From Bradyrhizobium sp. CSA207 (GTDB lineage Bacteria > Pseudomonadota > Alphaproteobacteria > Rhizobiales > Xanthobacteraceae), in NCBI RefSeq assembly GCF_029051685.1, contig NZ_JAACFT010000049.1, positions 1-48,301 of the forward strand: DNA of 48,301 nt, read 5' to 3'. The translations under genes and the position numbers were made by a program. Below, piece after piece: positions 18,858 to 29,404 of the stretch. The stretch's first letter is position 1, and each line of letters begins with the position of its first letter. The notes under the pieces were generated by a model. It ran no database searches, was not told the DNA's origin, and worked only from the letters and a program-made list of their open reading frames with translations.

Positions 18858-18930
18858 GTCATTGCGAGCGAAGCAATCCAGAGTCTCTCCGCAGAGACGG
18901 TCTGGATTGCTTCGCTGCGCTCGCAATGAC
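18858..18930. repeat. Long palindromic intergenic repeat, family A
   Basis: Short version of the family: GTCATTGCGAGCGAAGCAATC / GATTGCTTCG...CTCGCAATGAC with inner CCAGAGTCTCTCCGCAGAGA. It separates the hydrolase operon from the ABC transporter operon. Confidence 0.85.
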
Positions 18931-18941
18931 GAAGGAAAGGG

Positions 18942-20591
<1,650 letters not shown>

Positions 20592-20605
20592 CAGGTCACT
20601 CCGTC

Positions 20606-20721
20606 GTCATTGCGAGGAGCCCGCGACAAAATTGCAAAGCAATTTTGCGCTGTAGCGACGAAGCAATCCAGAAATCTGTCCGCGGATGCAGACTGGATTG
20701 CTTCGCTTCGCTCGCAATGAC
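20606..20721. repeat. Long palindromic intergenic repeat, family A (with insertion)
   Basis: Same outer arms as the other family A copies (GTCATTGCGAG / CTCGCAATGAC) but the left arm is split by an extra hairpin, AAAATTGCAAAGCAATTTTG. This makes it about 40 bp longer than its siblings. It lies inside the ABC transporter operon, before the ATPase gene. Confidence 0.8.
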
Positions 20722-20750
20722 GGAACAAGGGGAAAGGTCGGCGCGCCAAA

Positions 20751-21638
20751 TCACTTCCCCTCCCGCTGCTTCATGCGGGGATCGAGGGCGTCGCGGGCGG
20801 CGTCGCCGATCAGGTTGATGCTGAGGATCGCGATCGACAGCAACAGGCCCGGCCAGAAGATCAGCGTCGGCTTGAGCTGGAAGTACTGGCGGCCCTCGGC
20901 CATGATGTTGCCCCAGGTCGGCGTCTCCGGCGAGATGCCGGCGCCGAGGAAGGAGAGGATGGCCTCGGTGAGGATCGCGGACGCGCAGACGTAGCTGCCC
21001 TGCACGATCAGGGGCGCGATCGTGTTCGGCATCAAATGCCGCCACATGATCTTCGGCAGGGACGAGCCGACCGAGATCGCCGCTTCAACATAGGGCTCCT
21101 CGCGCGCCGACAGCACGACCGAGCGCACCAGGCGGGCCACGCGCGGAACTTCGGGGATCGTGATCGCGATCAGCACGGTCCAGATGCTGGCGCCGGACAG
21201 CGACACCACGGCGATCGCCAGCAGAATGCTCGGCATCGCCATCAGGCCGTCCATGACGCGCATCATGACGGCATCGACCAGCTTGAAGAAGCCGGAGACG
21301 AGGCCGATCGCCAGGCCGATGACGATCGCCATGACCGCCGAGCCGATGCCGATCAGGAGCGAGATGCGGCCGCCATATATGACACGCGATAGGAGGTCCC
21401 GGCCATAGGCGTCGGTACCGAGCAGGAATTGCGCGGAGGAGGGTTTCAACCGCTGCGACGGCGCAAGCTGGATCGGATCGTGCGGCGCGATCAGCGGCGC
21501 CAGGATCGAGACCAGCACGATCAGCGCGAGGCAGACCGTTGCCGCGGCGATGATCGGCGTCGAGGTGAGGAATCCGAAGCGCGGCCGCAGCGGCGACGTG
21601 ATCGGAATGGACGACTGGGGAAGGGTATCGACCGACAT
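20751..21638 (-). CDS. Peptide ABC transporter permease, DppC-like
   Basis: A 295-residue inner-membrane permease of the OppC/DppC group. It has the N-terminal hydrophobic helix (about residues 31-51), the LLGTDAYGRDLLSR segment (about 92-105) that marks this subfamily, and the EAA-loop region VEAAISVGSSLPKIMWRHL (about 182-200). Start and length are typical. It is 23 bp downstream of the DppB-like gene on the same strand. Confidence 0.94.
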   Translation of the reverse strand: MSVDTLPQSSIPITSPLRPRFGFLTSTPIIAAATVCLALIVLVSILAPLIAPHDPIQLAPSQRLKPSSAQFLLGTDAYGRDLLSRVIYGGRISLLIGIGSAVMAIVIGLAIGLVSGFFKLVDAVMMRVMDGLMAMPSILLAIAVVSLSGASIWTVLIAITIPEVPRVARLVRSVVLSAREEPYVEAAISVGSSLPKIMWRHLMPNTIAPLIVQGSYVCASAILTEAILSFLGAGISPETPTWGNIMAEGRQYFQLKPTLIFWPGLLLSIAILSINLIGDAARDALDPRMKQREGK

Positions 21639-21661
21639 TTTTGTCCTTGGTTGTCCTTGCC

Positions 21662-22603
21662 TCAGTACCGGATCCGCGGATCCAGCAGGGTGTAGGCGAC
21701 GTCGATCAAGAGATTGACGACGACGTAGATCAGCGACGTCAGCAAGATCATCGCCTGGATCACCGGGTAATCACGCGCCAGCACCGCATCCACCGTGAGG
21801 CGGCCGATGCCGGGAATGTTGAACACGCTCTCGGTGACGACGACACCGGAGATCAGAAGCGCAAAGCCGGTGCCGATCACGGTGATCACGGGCACGGCGG
21901 CGTTGCGCAGCGCGTGCCGCATCATCACGGCGACTTCGTTGATGCCTTTGGCGCGCGCGGTGCGGACATAATCCTCGCCGAGGACATCGAGCATCGCAGC
22001 GCGCGTCATGCGGGCGATCAGCGCGATATAGATGAAGGACAGCGCGCAGGTCGGCAGGATGATGCGCTCGAAGAACGGCCCAAAGCCGTTCGAGATGCTG
22101 CGGAAGCCCTGCACCGGCACCCAGCGCAGATCGATGGCGAAGACTTCGATCAGGACGTAGCCGACCACGAACACCGGGACCGAGAAGCCGAGCACGGACA
22201 GCCCCATCACGAAGCGGTCGATCCAGGTGCCGTGCTTCCACGCCGCGATCACGCCCAAGGGTACGGCGACGACGACGGCGAGGATGATGGTCGACAGCGC
22301 GATCGAGATCGACGGCTCGACGCGCTGGCCGATCATCTTCATGACGGGCAGATTGGAGATCAGCGAAGTCCCGAGATCACCGTGCAGGAGCTTGCCCACC
22401 CAGGTGACGAATTGGACGATCAGGGGATCGTTGAGGCCGAGCGAGGTGCGGATGCGCTCCAGCCGCTCCGGCGTCGCGTTGTCGCCGGCGAGAATGGCGG
22501 CGGGATCGCCGGGGGTGAGTCGGAGCAGAAGGAAGACGAACAGAGCGACCACGCCCATCACAGGCACGGCGGCGAAAATTCGGCGAAGGAGATATCCGAG
22601 CAA
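21662..22603 (-). CDS. Peptide ABC transporter permease, DppB-like
   Basis: A 313-residue inner-membrane permease of the OppB/DppB group, starting MLGYLLRRIFAAVPVMGVV, the family's usual first helix. The EAA loop is YVRTARAKGINEVAVMMRHA (about residues 208-227), which docks on the ATPase. It leads the three-gene set DppB-DppC-ATPase. The solute-binding protein is encoded divergently 1.6 kb away (24201), with an M20 peptidase between. Confidence 0.94.
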   Translation of the reverse strand: MLGYLLRRIFAAVPVMGVVALFVFLLLRLTPGDPAAILAGDNATPERLERIRTSLGLNDPLIVQFVTWVGKLLHGDLGTSLISNLPVMKMIGQRVEPSISIALSTIILAVVVAVPLGVIAAWKHGTWIDRFVMGLSVLGFSVPVFVVGYVLIEVFAIDLRWVPVQGFRSISNGFGPFFERIILPTCALSFIYIALIARMTRAAMLDVLGEDYVRTARAKGINEVAVMMRHALRNAAVPVITVIGTGFALLISGVVVTESVFNIPGIGRLTVDAVLARDYPVIQAMILLTSLIYVVVNLLIDVAYTLLDPRIRY

Positions 22604-22798
22604 GTTGGATCCGTCAGATTAGAGTCAAATCGGCAGCAGCAGTCTTTGGCTGTTCTGCCACCAGCCTAACATTTCAGCAATTCCCGTGCCATTGGGGCCA
22701 CAGGTTTTGCAGTGCGGCTAGTCGTTTGGGGGACGCCTCATTCAGCCATTCCCGAGGTCGATGCCGTCGCATCGCCTCGGACTCGCATAATGACTTGA

Positions 22799-23929
22799 TT
22801 ACTCCAGCGTCGCCAGCAACCCCGCCATCAGCCGACCGCGTTCGGCCAGGCTGTCGACCTCGATATACTCCTCAAGCGTGTGGACGTTGCCTCCGCGCAC
22901 GCCCAGGCCGTCGAGAGTCGGGATGCCCATCGCACCGGTAAAGTTGCCATCGGAGCCGCCGCCGGCGCTTGCATGCGGCAGTTCCGCGCCGAGAGAGTTG
23001 GCGATATCGCGGGCTTTTTCATAAAGCGCCATGGTGCCGGCATTCGGTTCCCACACCGGTCGCGTCACACCGCGGGTGACCTTGAAGCTGACATCATTGG
23101 TTGTGCCCGACAGCGCCAGCATCCTCTCGACGCCGCGGTCGAGATCGGCCTGGCGCTTGGCCATTGAAAGGGCTTCGCCGGTAGCGGTCGTAGCAACGCA
23201 ATTGACCCATTGTCCACCGTGCACGACGCCGACCGAGAACGTGCAGTCCTCGCTCGTCATTGCATCGATGGCGAGGATCTGCCGCGCCATCTCGCGGATG
23301 GCCGAGCGTCCCGCCGACAGCGTCGCGCCGGCGTGGCTCGGCCGTCCGGTTGCCTCGAGATTGAAGCGGGCGATCGCATAGCGCCCCGTGGTGACGCCGT
23401 TGTCGGGGCGGCCAGGCTCGGGCACTAGCACGTATTTATTGCGCGCGGCCTCCGCCTCGATGATGTCGCGCGTCGAGGGCGTGCCGACTTCCTCGTCCGG
23501 CGTGAACAGCACGGTGACCGGCAGCGGCGTCGTGAAAGAGGCGCGCGCCAACTGCCGGATCGCCTCCAGCGAGAGATAATTGCCGCCCTTCATGTCATAG
23601 ATGCCGGGGCCGTAGCACCTGTTGCCCTCACGCCGCCATTTCAGCTTCTCGATCGTGCCGACGGGATGGACGGTATCCATGTGCCCGGCGATCAGGATGC
23701 CCGGCTCGCCCTGCTTCGGATGCGGGAAACGCGCGCGGACAACACCGCCAAAACCCTGACGGCCGGCGATGCGCTCGATCGTCGCACCCATGACCGCCAT
23801 ATCCCGCGCTGCGAGATCGAGCATGCGGTTCACGGCGTTGGCGTCCCAGGTCGGGCTTTCGCATTCCACCCAGCTGCGCAGGCCCTCGAGCATTGCCTCG
23901 GAATCAAAGGGAAGATTGGCTGGATTCAT
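22799..23929 (-). CDS. M20 family metallopeptidase (carboxypeptidase G2-like)
   Basis: A 376-residue di-zinc exopeptidase. Ligand motifs: IAGHMDTVHP (His and bridging Asp, about residues 77-86), IYDMKGGNYL (about 110), TPDEEVGTPS (catalytic Glu pair, about 145) and the C-terminal SAGGGSDGNF (about 325-334). This arrangement matches the glutamate carboxypeptidase group. It lies between the permease genes and the divergent binding-protein gene, so it most likely degrades what the transporter brings in. Confidence 0.92.
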   Translation of the reverse strand: MNPANLPFDSEAMLEGLRSWVECESPTWDANAVNRMLDLAARDMAVMGATIERIAGRQGFGGVVRARFPHPKQGEPGILIAGHMDTVHPVGTIEKLKWRREGNRCYGPGIYDMKGGNYLSLEAIRQLARASFTTPLPVTVLFTPDEEVGTPSTRDIIEAEAARNKYVLVPEPGRPDNGVTTGRYAIARFNLEATGRPSHAGATLSAGRSAIREMARQILAIDAMTSEDCTFSVGVVHGGQWVNCVATTATGEALSMAKRQADLDRGVERMLALSGTTNDVSFKVTRGVTRPVWEPNAGTMALYEKARDIANSLGAELPHASAGGGSDGNFTGAMGIPTLDGLGVRGGNVHTLEEYIEVDSLAERGRLMAGLLATLE

Positions 23930-24200
23930 CTGGGTCTCTTCGGCTTAGAACGATGGATTTGCGCGTGCAGCGCGCGATGGGGGAAGGATCGGCGGACAGC
24001 GTTGTAGAGTGAAAGCGATCATTGTGGAGCCCGTGCGAGGGCCCCCATGGGCATGCACTGAATGCGGATTGACGGGCTCGATGCTCTCTGCAAGTCTCGA
24101 AAAGATAAAGGCATTGCATGAGGTTAGTTCGCCTAAAGAACGATCCGATTGCTCAACCAATAACCTGCCTTTGACCAGTTTCATGTCAGGAGAAACTTCA

Positions 24201-25811
24201 ATGTTCCAACTCATGCGCCGGGGGCGTCGCGCGTTCGCCTCCAAACTTGCGCTGTCGGTGGTCGCGCTTTCGACGGCATTGGCCTCGCCCGTGCTTGCGG
24301 CCGGCAAGACCATCACGGCGGTGATGCATTCGGATCTGCGCATCATCGATCCAATCTTCACCACGGCCTACATCACGCGTGACCACGGCTATATGGTTTA
24401 CGACACGTTGATCGCGACTGATTCGAATTTCAAGATCCAGCCGCAGATGGCGGACTGGAAGATCTCCGACGACAAGCTCACCTACACCTTTACGCTGCGC
24501 GATGGCCTGAAGTGGCATGACGGCGCGCCGGTGACGGCGGAGGATTGCGTCGCCTCGCTGAAGCGCTGGGGTGCGGTCGACGGCATGGGCCAGAAGCTGA
24601 TGGACTTCACCGCGAGCATCGAGGCGACCGACGCCAAGACGATCACGCTGAAGCTGAAGGAGCCTTACAGCCTGGTGCTTGAGTCGATCGGCAAGCCGTC
24701 CTCGCGCGTTGCCTTCATGATGCCGAAGCGCCTCGCGGAGACGCCGCCGGACAAGCAGATCCCCGAACAGATCGGCTCCGGCCCCTTCAAGTTCGTGCAG
24801 TCGGAATTCCAGCCCGGTGTGAAGGCGGTCTATGCCAAGAACACCGACTATGTCCCGCGCAAGGAGCCGTCGAGCTGGACCTCCGGCGGCAAGGTGGTGA
24901 AGGTCGACCGTGTCGAATGGATCACCATGCCGGACTCGCAGACCGCAGTGAACGCGCTGCAGTCGGGCGACATCGATTTCATGGAAAATCTGCCGTACGA
25001 CATGCTTCCGGTGCTGGAGGCGAACAAGGAGCTCACGCTCGAGGTCTCGAACAAGTTCGGATTCCAGACGCTCGGGCGAATGAACTTCCTCCATCCGCCG
25101 TTCGATAACGTCAAGGTGCGCCGCGCTGCCTTGCTGGCGATGAACCAGAAGGACGTTCTCGACGCGCTCGTCGGCAACCCCAAATATCAGAAGATCTGCG
25201 GCGCGTTCTTCGTGTGCGACACACCGTTTGCGAGCGACGCCGGCTCCGAGAGCCTGATCAAGGGCAGTGGCATGGCGGAAGCCAAGAAGCTGCTCGCCGA
25301 GTCCGGCTATGACGGCACGCCGGTGGTGGTCATGGCTCCGGGCGATGTCACCACGCTGAAGGCGCAGCCGATCGTCGCGGCCCAGCTCTTGCGCGAAGCC
25401 GGCTTCAAGGTGGACCTGCAGGCAACCGACTGGCAGACGGTGGTGAGCCGTCGCGCCAGCCAGAAGCCGCCGAAGGAGGGCGGCTGGAATATGTTCTTCA
25501 CCAACTGGGTCGCGGCCGACGTGTCCAATCCGATCGCCAATCTTTCGATCGGCGGCCAGGGCAAGAAGGGCGGCTGGTTCGGCTGGGCGGAAGACGCCAA
25601 GATCGAGCAGCTCAAGGACGCCTTCGTCCGCGCGCCCTCGCTCGACGAGCAGAAGAAGATCGCGACCGAGATCCAGAAGGAAGCCTATGAGCAAGTGATC
25701 TACGTTCCGCTCGGTCAGTATCTTCTGCCGAGCGGCTGGCGCAAGTCGCTCACCGGCTTGCTTGACGGCCCGGCAACCCCGGTGTTCTGGAACGTCGACA
25801 AGAGCGAGTGA
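24201..25811 (+). CDS. ABC transporter solute-binding protein, SBP_bac_5 (peptide) family
   Basis: A 536-residue periplasmic binding protein for the peptide transporter at 18.9-22.6 kb. The N terminus has a Sec signal: a basic MRRGRRAFASK stretch, a hydrophobic core and ASPVLAAG as probable cleavage region near residue 35. Family motifs seen are ITRDHGYMVYDTLI and YTFTLRDGLKWHDGAPVTAED (split at about residue 105). ATG 24201 has AGGAGA 12 bases upstream. It diverges from the M20 peptidase; the 271 bp between them must hold both promoters. A terminator hairpin follows at 25852. Confidence 0.94.
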   Translation: MFQLMRRGRRAFASKLALSVVALSTALASPVLAAGKTITAVMHSDLRIIDPIFTTAYITRDHGYMVYDTLIATDSNFKIQPQMADWKISDDKLTYTFTLRDGLKWHDGAPVTAEDCVASLKRWGAVDGMGQKLMDFTASIEATDAKTITLKLKEPYSLVLESIGKPSSRVAFMMPKRLAETPPDKQIPEQIGSGPFKFVQSEFQPGVKAVYAKNTDYVPRKEPSSWTSGGKVVKVDRVEWITMPDSQTAVNALQSGDIDFMENLPYDMLPVLEANKELTLEVSNKFGFQTLGRMNFLHPPFDNVKVRRAALLAMNQKDVLDALVGNPKYQKICGAFFVCDTPFASDAGSESLIKGSGMAEAKKLLAESGYDGTPVVVMAPGDVTTLKAQPIVAAQLLREAGFKVDLQATDWQTVVSRRASQKPPKEGGWNMFFTNWVAADVSNPIANLSIGGQGKKGGWFGWAEDAKIEQLKDAFVRAPSLDEQKKIATEIQKEAYEQVIYVPLGQYLLPSGWRKSLTGLLDGPATPVFWNVDKSE

Positions 25812-25851
25812 GGCGAGCGCGCGCTCCGCGGCCTTCGTCCCCATCATCACG

Positions 25852-25886
25852 CGGCGCCGCTGTCATCAGCGGCGCCGTTCTCTTTT
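25852..25886 (+). terminator. Rho-independent terminator after the binding-protein gene
   Basis: Perfect 10-bp stem CGGCGCCGCT (25852-25861) / AGCGGCGCCG (25868-25877), 6-base loop, then TTCTCTTTT. Confidence 0.75.
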
Positions 25887-26010
25887 GCTGGCTTGTTCCG
25901 CAAAGGCGGCGGGCCTTTAACTGTTCCAGTCTCCAATTGTTGCTATTTGTTTCCAATCTGAAATAGATGATTCGTCTTCGGACTACTTTTCCTCCCGCGA
26001 TTTGAAGCAC

Positions 26011-27648
26011 GTGCCGATCGATTTTGCATTCCAGGCGATGGCCGAACGGTCGGATCGCGCGCCGGCGCGGTGGCGCCGGCCGTTGCTACGCTGGCTTGAT
26101 GCTGTGGAGGCGGGCTGGGCCGTTCCGCTACTCCTGGTCTGCTTCGTCGCGGTCTGGACTCTGTATCTGGCCATCGCCTATGCGGGCAGCGGCCTGCATC
26201 CCGACACGCTCGAGGCCTGGACGCTGGGGCGGCATTTCGCCTGGGGCTATCACAAGCATCCGCCGCTGATGGGCTGGGTCGCCGCGGCCTGGACCGCCGT
26301 CTTCCCGGTCAGCGACTGGTCGCTGCAACTGATGGCGATGGTCAATGCCGGGTTTGCGCTGTACTTCGTCGACCTGATTTCGCGGCAGTTCGCCGCCGGG
26401 GACAAGCGCATCCTGGTGCTGTTGCTCCTGATGCTGACGCCGGCCTATCAGTTCCACGCCCAGCGCTTCAATGCCAATGCCGTGCTGCTCGCGACCTGGC
26501 CGCTGGCGACCTGGTGTTTTCTGCGCGCGTTCGAAACCCGCAGCGCCTTCTGGGCGGTCGCGGTGGGATGCGCAACGGCGCTGGCGATGGTCGGCAAGTA
26601 CTATTCGGTCTTCCTTGTCGCGAGTTTTGCGTTGGCCGCGTTGGTCCATCCGGCGCGGCGCGCCTATTTCACCTGTGCTTCGCCCTGGATCTCGTTGGTC
26701 ACCGGGCTCGCGGTGCTGTCGCCGCACATCTACTGGCTCGCAACCACGGGCGCGTCGACCTTCACCTATGCGCTGGCCCACGCCAACGGCGATGCCGTGA
26801 GTTCGCTCGGCGAAGTGAAGAACTTCCTTCTGGGACTTGTGGCGGCCATGAGCGCAGTCGCGGTCTCCTGGGTGTTCATCGCTGGCAGGCGGCTCAAGCA
26901 GTTTCCGGCCGACTTCGCCGCGATGAATCCGGGCCTGCGGCTTCTCTTCTACATCGCGATCGGCACGATCGTGCTGCCGGTCCTGACGTCGGTTGCGGTG
27001 GGGACCGATCTGCCGTCGCTTTGGGCGTTGCAGGGACTATTCCTGTTCGTCGTGCTCATCGTCTGCGGCACCCGCTACCCGATCGAGCGATTCTACACCG
27101 TCAACGTCACGGTGATCGCGGCCGGCATTGCGCTCGCCGCCGTTCTGGTCGCAGCACCGATCCATGCCGTCTATCGCAACAGCTACGGCTACGAGGAGGG
27201 CCGGAATTTTTACGCGCAGGCGGCAGTTGAATTGACCCGCGAGTGGCGCGAACTGACCGGCAAGCCGCTCAGCGCCGTGAGTGGCGATGAGGCGCTGGCC
27301 TTCGCGGCGGCGTTCTACAGCTCCGACCACCCGCACGCGCGGCCGCTCGACTATCAATCCACCTGGGGTCTACCGCGCAAGGCGACTCCCAAGCCCGGCT
27401 GGGCGGCGCTTTGTTTCCGCGACCAGGACTCTTGCAACCGGTGGATGGAGTGGGTGGCCGCCCAGGAGGGGCACGTCGTCAGGCGCGAGTTTACCGTGCA
27501 GGCGTCGTTGTGGGGCTGGCCCGGTCTGACGCGGGAAGTAATCGTGCTGATGGCGCCGCCGGGTGGTAGCGGCGCGGTGCCCGAGAGCGCTGCGGATGAT
27601 TTCAGCGCCAGCCGGCGACCGACCGAACAGTCTCGCGCTCAGCAGTGA
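26011..27648 (+). CDS. Glycosyltransferase family 39-like membrane protein
   Basis: A ~545-residue polytopic protein of the dolichyl-phosphate-mannose/ArnT-like GT39 clan, which transfers sugars from a polyprenyl phosphate on the periplasmic side. After a cytoplasmic basic start, the first helix is followed by a loop with HPDTLEAWTLG (about residues 66-76; the acidic residue here is the probable catalytic Asp/Glu) and YHKHPPLMGWV, the family's typical HPP motif. At least ten hydrophobic segments follow and a soluble C-terminal domain of ~150 residues ends it. The start is uncertain: TTG 26002, GTG 26011 and ATG 26038 are all in frame and none has a strong Shine-Dalgarno. Confidence 0.85.
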   Translation: MPIDFAFQAMAERSDRAPARWRRPLLRWLDAVEAGWAVPLLLVCFVAVWTLYLAIAYAGSGLHPDTLEAWTLGRHFAWGYHKHPPLMGWVAAAWTAVFPVSDWSLQLMAMVNAGFALYFVDLISRQFAAGDKRILVLLLLMLTPAYQFHAQRFNANAVLLATWPLATWCFLRAFETRSAFWAVAVGCATALAMVGKYYSVFLVASFALAALVHPARRAYFTCASPWISLVTGLAVLSPHIYWLATTGASTFTYALAHANGDAVSSLGEVKNFLLGLVAAMSAVAVSWVFIAGRRLKQFPADFAAMNPGLRLLFYIAIGTIVLPVLTSVAVGTDLPSLWALQGLFLFVVLIVCGTRYPIERFYTVNVTVIAAGIALAAVLVAAPIHAVYRNSYGYEEGRNFYAQAAVELTREWRELTGKPLSAVSGDEALAFAAAFYSSDHPHARPLDYQSTWGLPRKATPKPGWAALCFRDQDSCNRWMEWVAAQEGHVVRREFTVQASLWGWPGLTREVIVLMAPPGGSGAVPESAADDFSASRRPTEQSRAQQ

Positions 27649-27840
27649 TTGTCTCGCACCTGCAGTCCTTCGCTCGCGAAGGGCGCTGTGAACGTGGCCT
27701 GCTCAGCCTTCGGCTCCGGACGTTCCTTCGTCTGCCGTTCTGTCTGCGGCTCCGGCTTGTGGCTGTCTTCGCGGTGTTCCGGTTTCATCAGAAGGCCTTT
27801 CGATTGCTGCAATACAACATCGAGGCGGCCAGGAAGTTCC

Positions 27841-29091
27841 TCACGCGATCGGGCGATGATGCGGCTTGAACAGCCGTCCCTTCTCCACCACCAGCACGAT
27901 CGCGAGCGCTGCGAGCGTCGAGAGGAAGAAGCCGACCGAGAACGGCAGCAGCGTGCCGTCAAAGCTCTGGCCGATGGCCATGCCGACGACAATGCCGATC
28001 AGTGTCGTGATCGAGCCGTAGAGCGAGGAGGCGGTGCCGGCGATATGGCCCTGCGGCTCCATCGCGAGCGCGGTGAAGTTGGCGACCATCATGCCGAACG
28101 AGAACATCATCAGGGCAGACAGCGCCATGAACAAGGCAAGCGGCAGCGCGCCCAGGCTTTCCGTCAGCAGCATCACGCCCGCCACCGCCGTGTAGAGCGT
28201 CAGCGCACCGTGCGAGATCACGCGCATGCCGAGCCGTCCGACCAGTTTTGCGTTGAGGAAGCCGGCGATGGCGGTGCCGGCCGCGATCGCGGCAAAGGCG
28301 AGGGGGAAATAGTGCCCGAGATGGTAGATGCCGGTGAAGACCTGCTGGGCCGAGAACACGTAGGCGAACAGCGCGCCCATGACGCTGCCGGCGGCGGTGG
28401 CGTAGCCGATGGTCTGGCGGTTGGTGACGGTCTGGCGGAAGGCCGCGAGCACGTCGGCGGGCGCGAGCGACCTGCGCTCCGATTCGGGCAGCGTCTCCGG
28501 CAACCGCCACACGCTCCACGCCAGCGCGAGCAGACCGTAGAGCATCAGCACCACGAAGATGCCGCGCCATTGCGTCACCAGCAGCACCGCCTGTCCGAAC
28601 GAGGGCGCGATCACGGGTACCGCGATGAACACCATCATGGCGAGCGACATCACGCTGGCCATGCGGCGCCCGACATAGCAATCGCGCACAATGGAGGTTG
28701 CGATCACGCGCGTCGCCGAGGTGCCGAGCCCCTGCAGCGCCCGCGCCAGCAGCAATGTTTCGAACGAGGGTGCGGCGACCGCCAGCACGCTCGCCACCGC
28801 ATAGACCGCCATGCCGCCCAGCAGCACCGGGCGCCGGCCGAAGCGGTCGGACAGCGGGCCCATGACGAACTGGCCCACGCCGAAGCCGATCAGGAACGTC
28901 GACAGCACGAGCTGGAGATGGTTGGCGTTGGGAATCGTGAAGGCCGCCCCGATATTGGGCAGCGCCGGCAGCATCATGTCCATGGCGAGTGGATTCAGCG
29001 CCATGATCGACGCCACCACGATGACGAATTCGGGAAAGCCCATCGGGCGGTGTCCCGAGGACACCCAACTGTCGGCGTTAACGTCGGACAA
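27841..29091 (-). CDS. MFS multidrug exporter, Bcr/CflA family
   Basis: A 416-residue, 12-helix drug:H+ antiporter of the inner membrane. Signatures are LAMDMMLPALPNIGAAF (helix 1 end, about residues 35-51), GPLSDRFGRRPVLLGG (loop 2-3, about 78-93) and ALQGLGTSATRVIATSIVRD (motif C region of Bcr, split at about residue 120). I chose the TTG at 29091 because GAGGTGAG lies 7 bases before it; the ATG at 29043 (MGFPEF) would remove 16 unremarkable residues. It stands alone between two divergent or convergent neighbours. Confidence 0.9.
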   Translation of the reverse strand: MSDVNADSWVSSGHRPMGFPEFVIVVASIMALNPLAMDMMLPALPNIGAAFTIPNANHLQLVLSTFLIGFGVGQFVMGPLSDRFGRRPVLLGGMAVYAVASVLAVAAPSFETLLLARALQGLGTSATRVIATSIVRDCYVGRRMASVMSLAMMVFIAVPVIAPSFGQAVLLVTQWRGIFVVLMLYGLLALAWSVWRLPETLPESERRSLAPADVLAAFRQTVTNRQTIGYATAAGSVMGALFAYVFSAQQVFTGIYHLGHYFPLAFAAIAAGTAIAGFLNAKLVGRLGMRVISHGALTLYTAVAGVMLLTESLGALPLALFMALSALMMFSFGMMVANFTALAMEPQGHIAGTASSLYGSITTLIGIVVGMAIGQSFDGTLLPFSVGFFLSTLAALAIVLVVEKGRLFKPHHRPIA

Positions 29092-29404
29092 GGAAGCTCA
29101 CCTCTGATTTCAGAGGCTTATCTACCCCTCATGCTGCGTTGCACAACCCTTGTTTCGAGATGGCTGTCAGGCGGGGCAGGGGCGGACAAGAATTGGTGAG
29201 AGAGTCGCAGATTCGGTGGATGGGAGCGCCCTGGCTGCCGGCCCGAAACCAGCGATTTACCATGTGCGTCCAAAGATCGGCGCCCCGGCAGCGTCTATCG
29301 ACACGGCAGGATGAAATGAAAACCCATCCTGTTCACTGTGGTGGCTGATCGATGAAGCGCAGCGTTGGCGGCGCTGAGGGGAGCCCAGGCAAAGGTATCT
29401 ACTT
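29092..29404. other. Intergenic region between divergent genes
   Basis: 313 bp separating the Bcr/CflA gene (minus) from the GT87-like gene (plus). It must contain both promoters. I see no repeat, hairpin or convincing small gene. Confidence 0.5.

Noticed and set aside
24198..25850. Minus-strand open frame opposite the binding-protein gene
   Set aside because: Arg/His/Leu-rich shadow; the plus strand has a signal peptide, Shine-Dalgarno and family motifs.
27649..29199. Plus-strand open frame opposite the Bcr/CflA gene
   Set aside because: Strongly Arg/His/Gln-rich with no hydrophobic core; a shadow of the membrane protein on the other strand.
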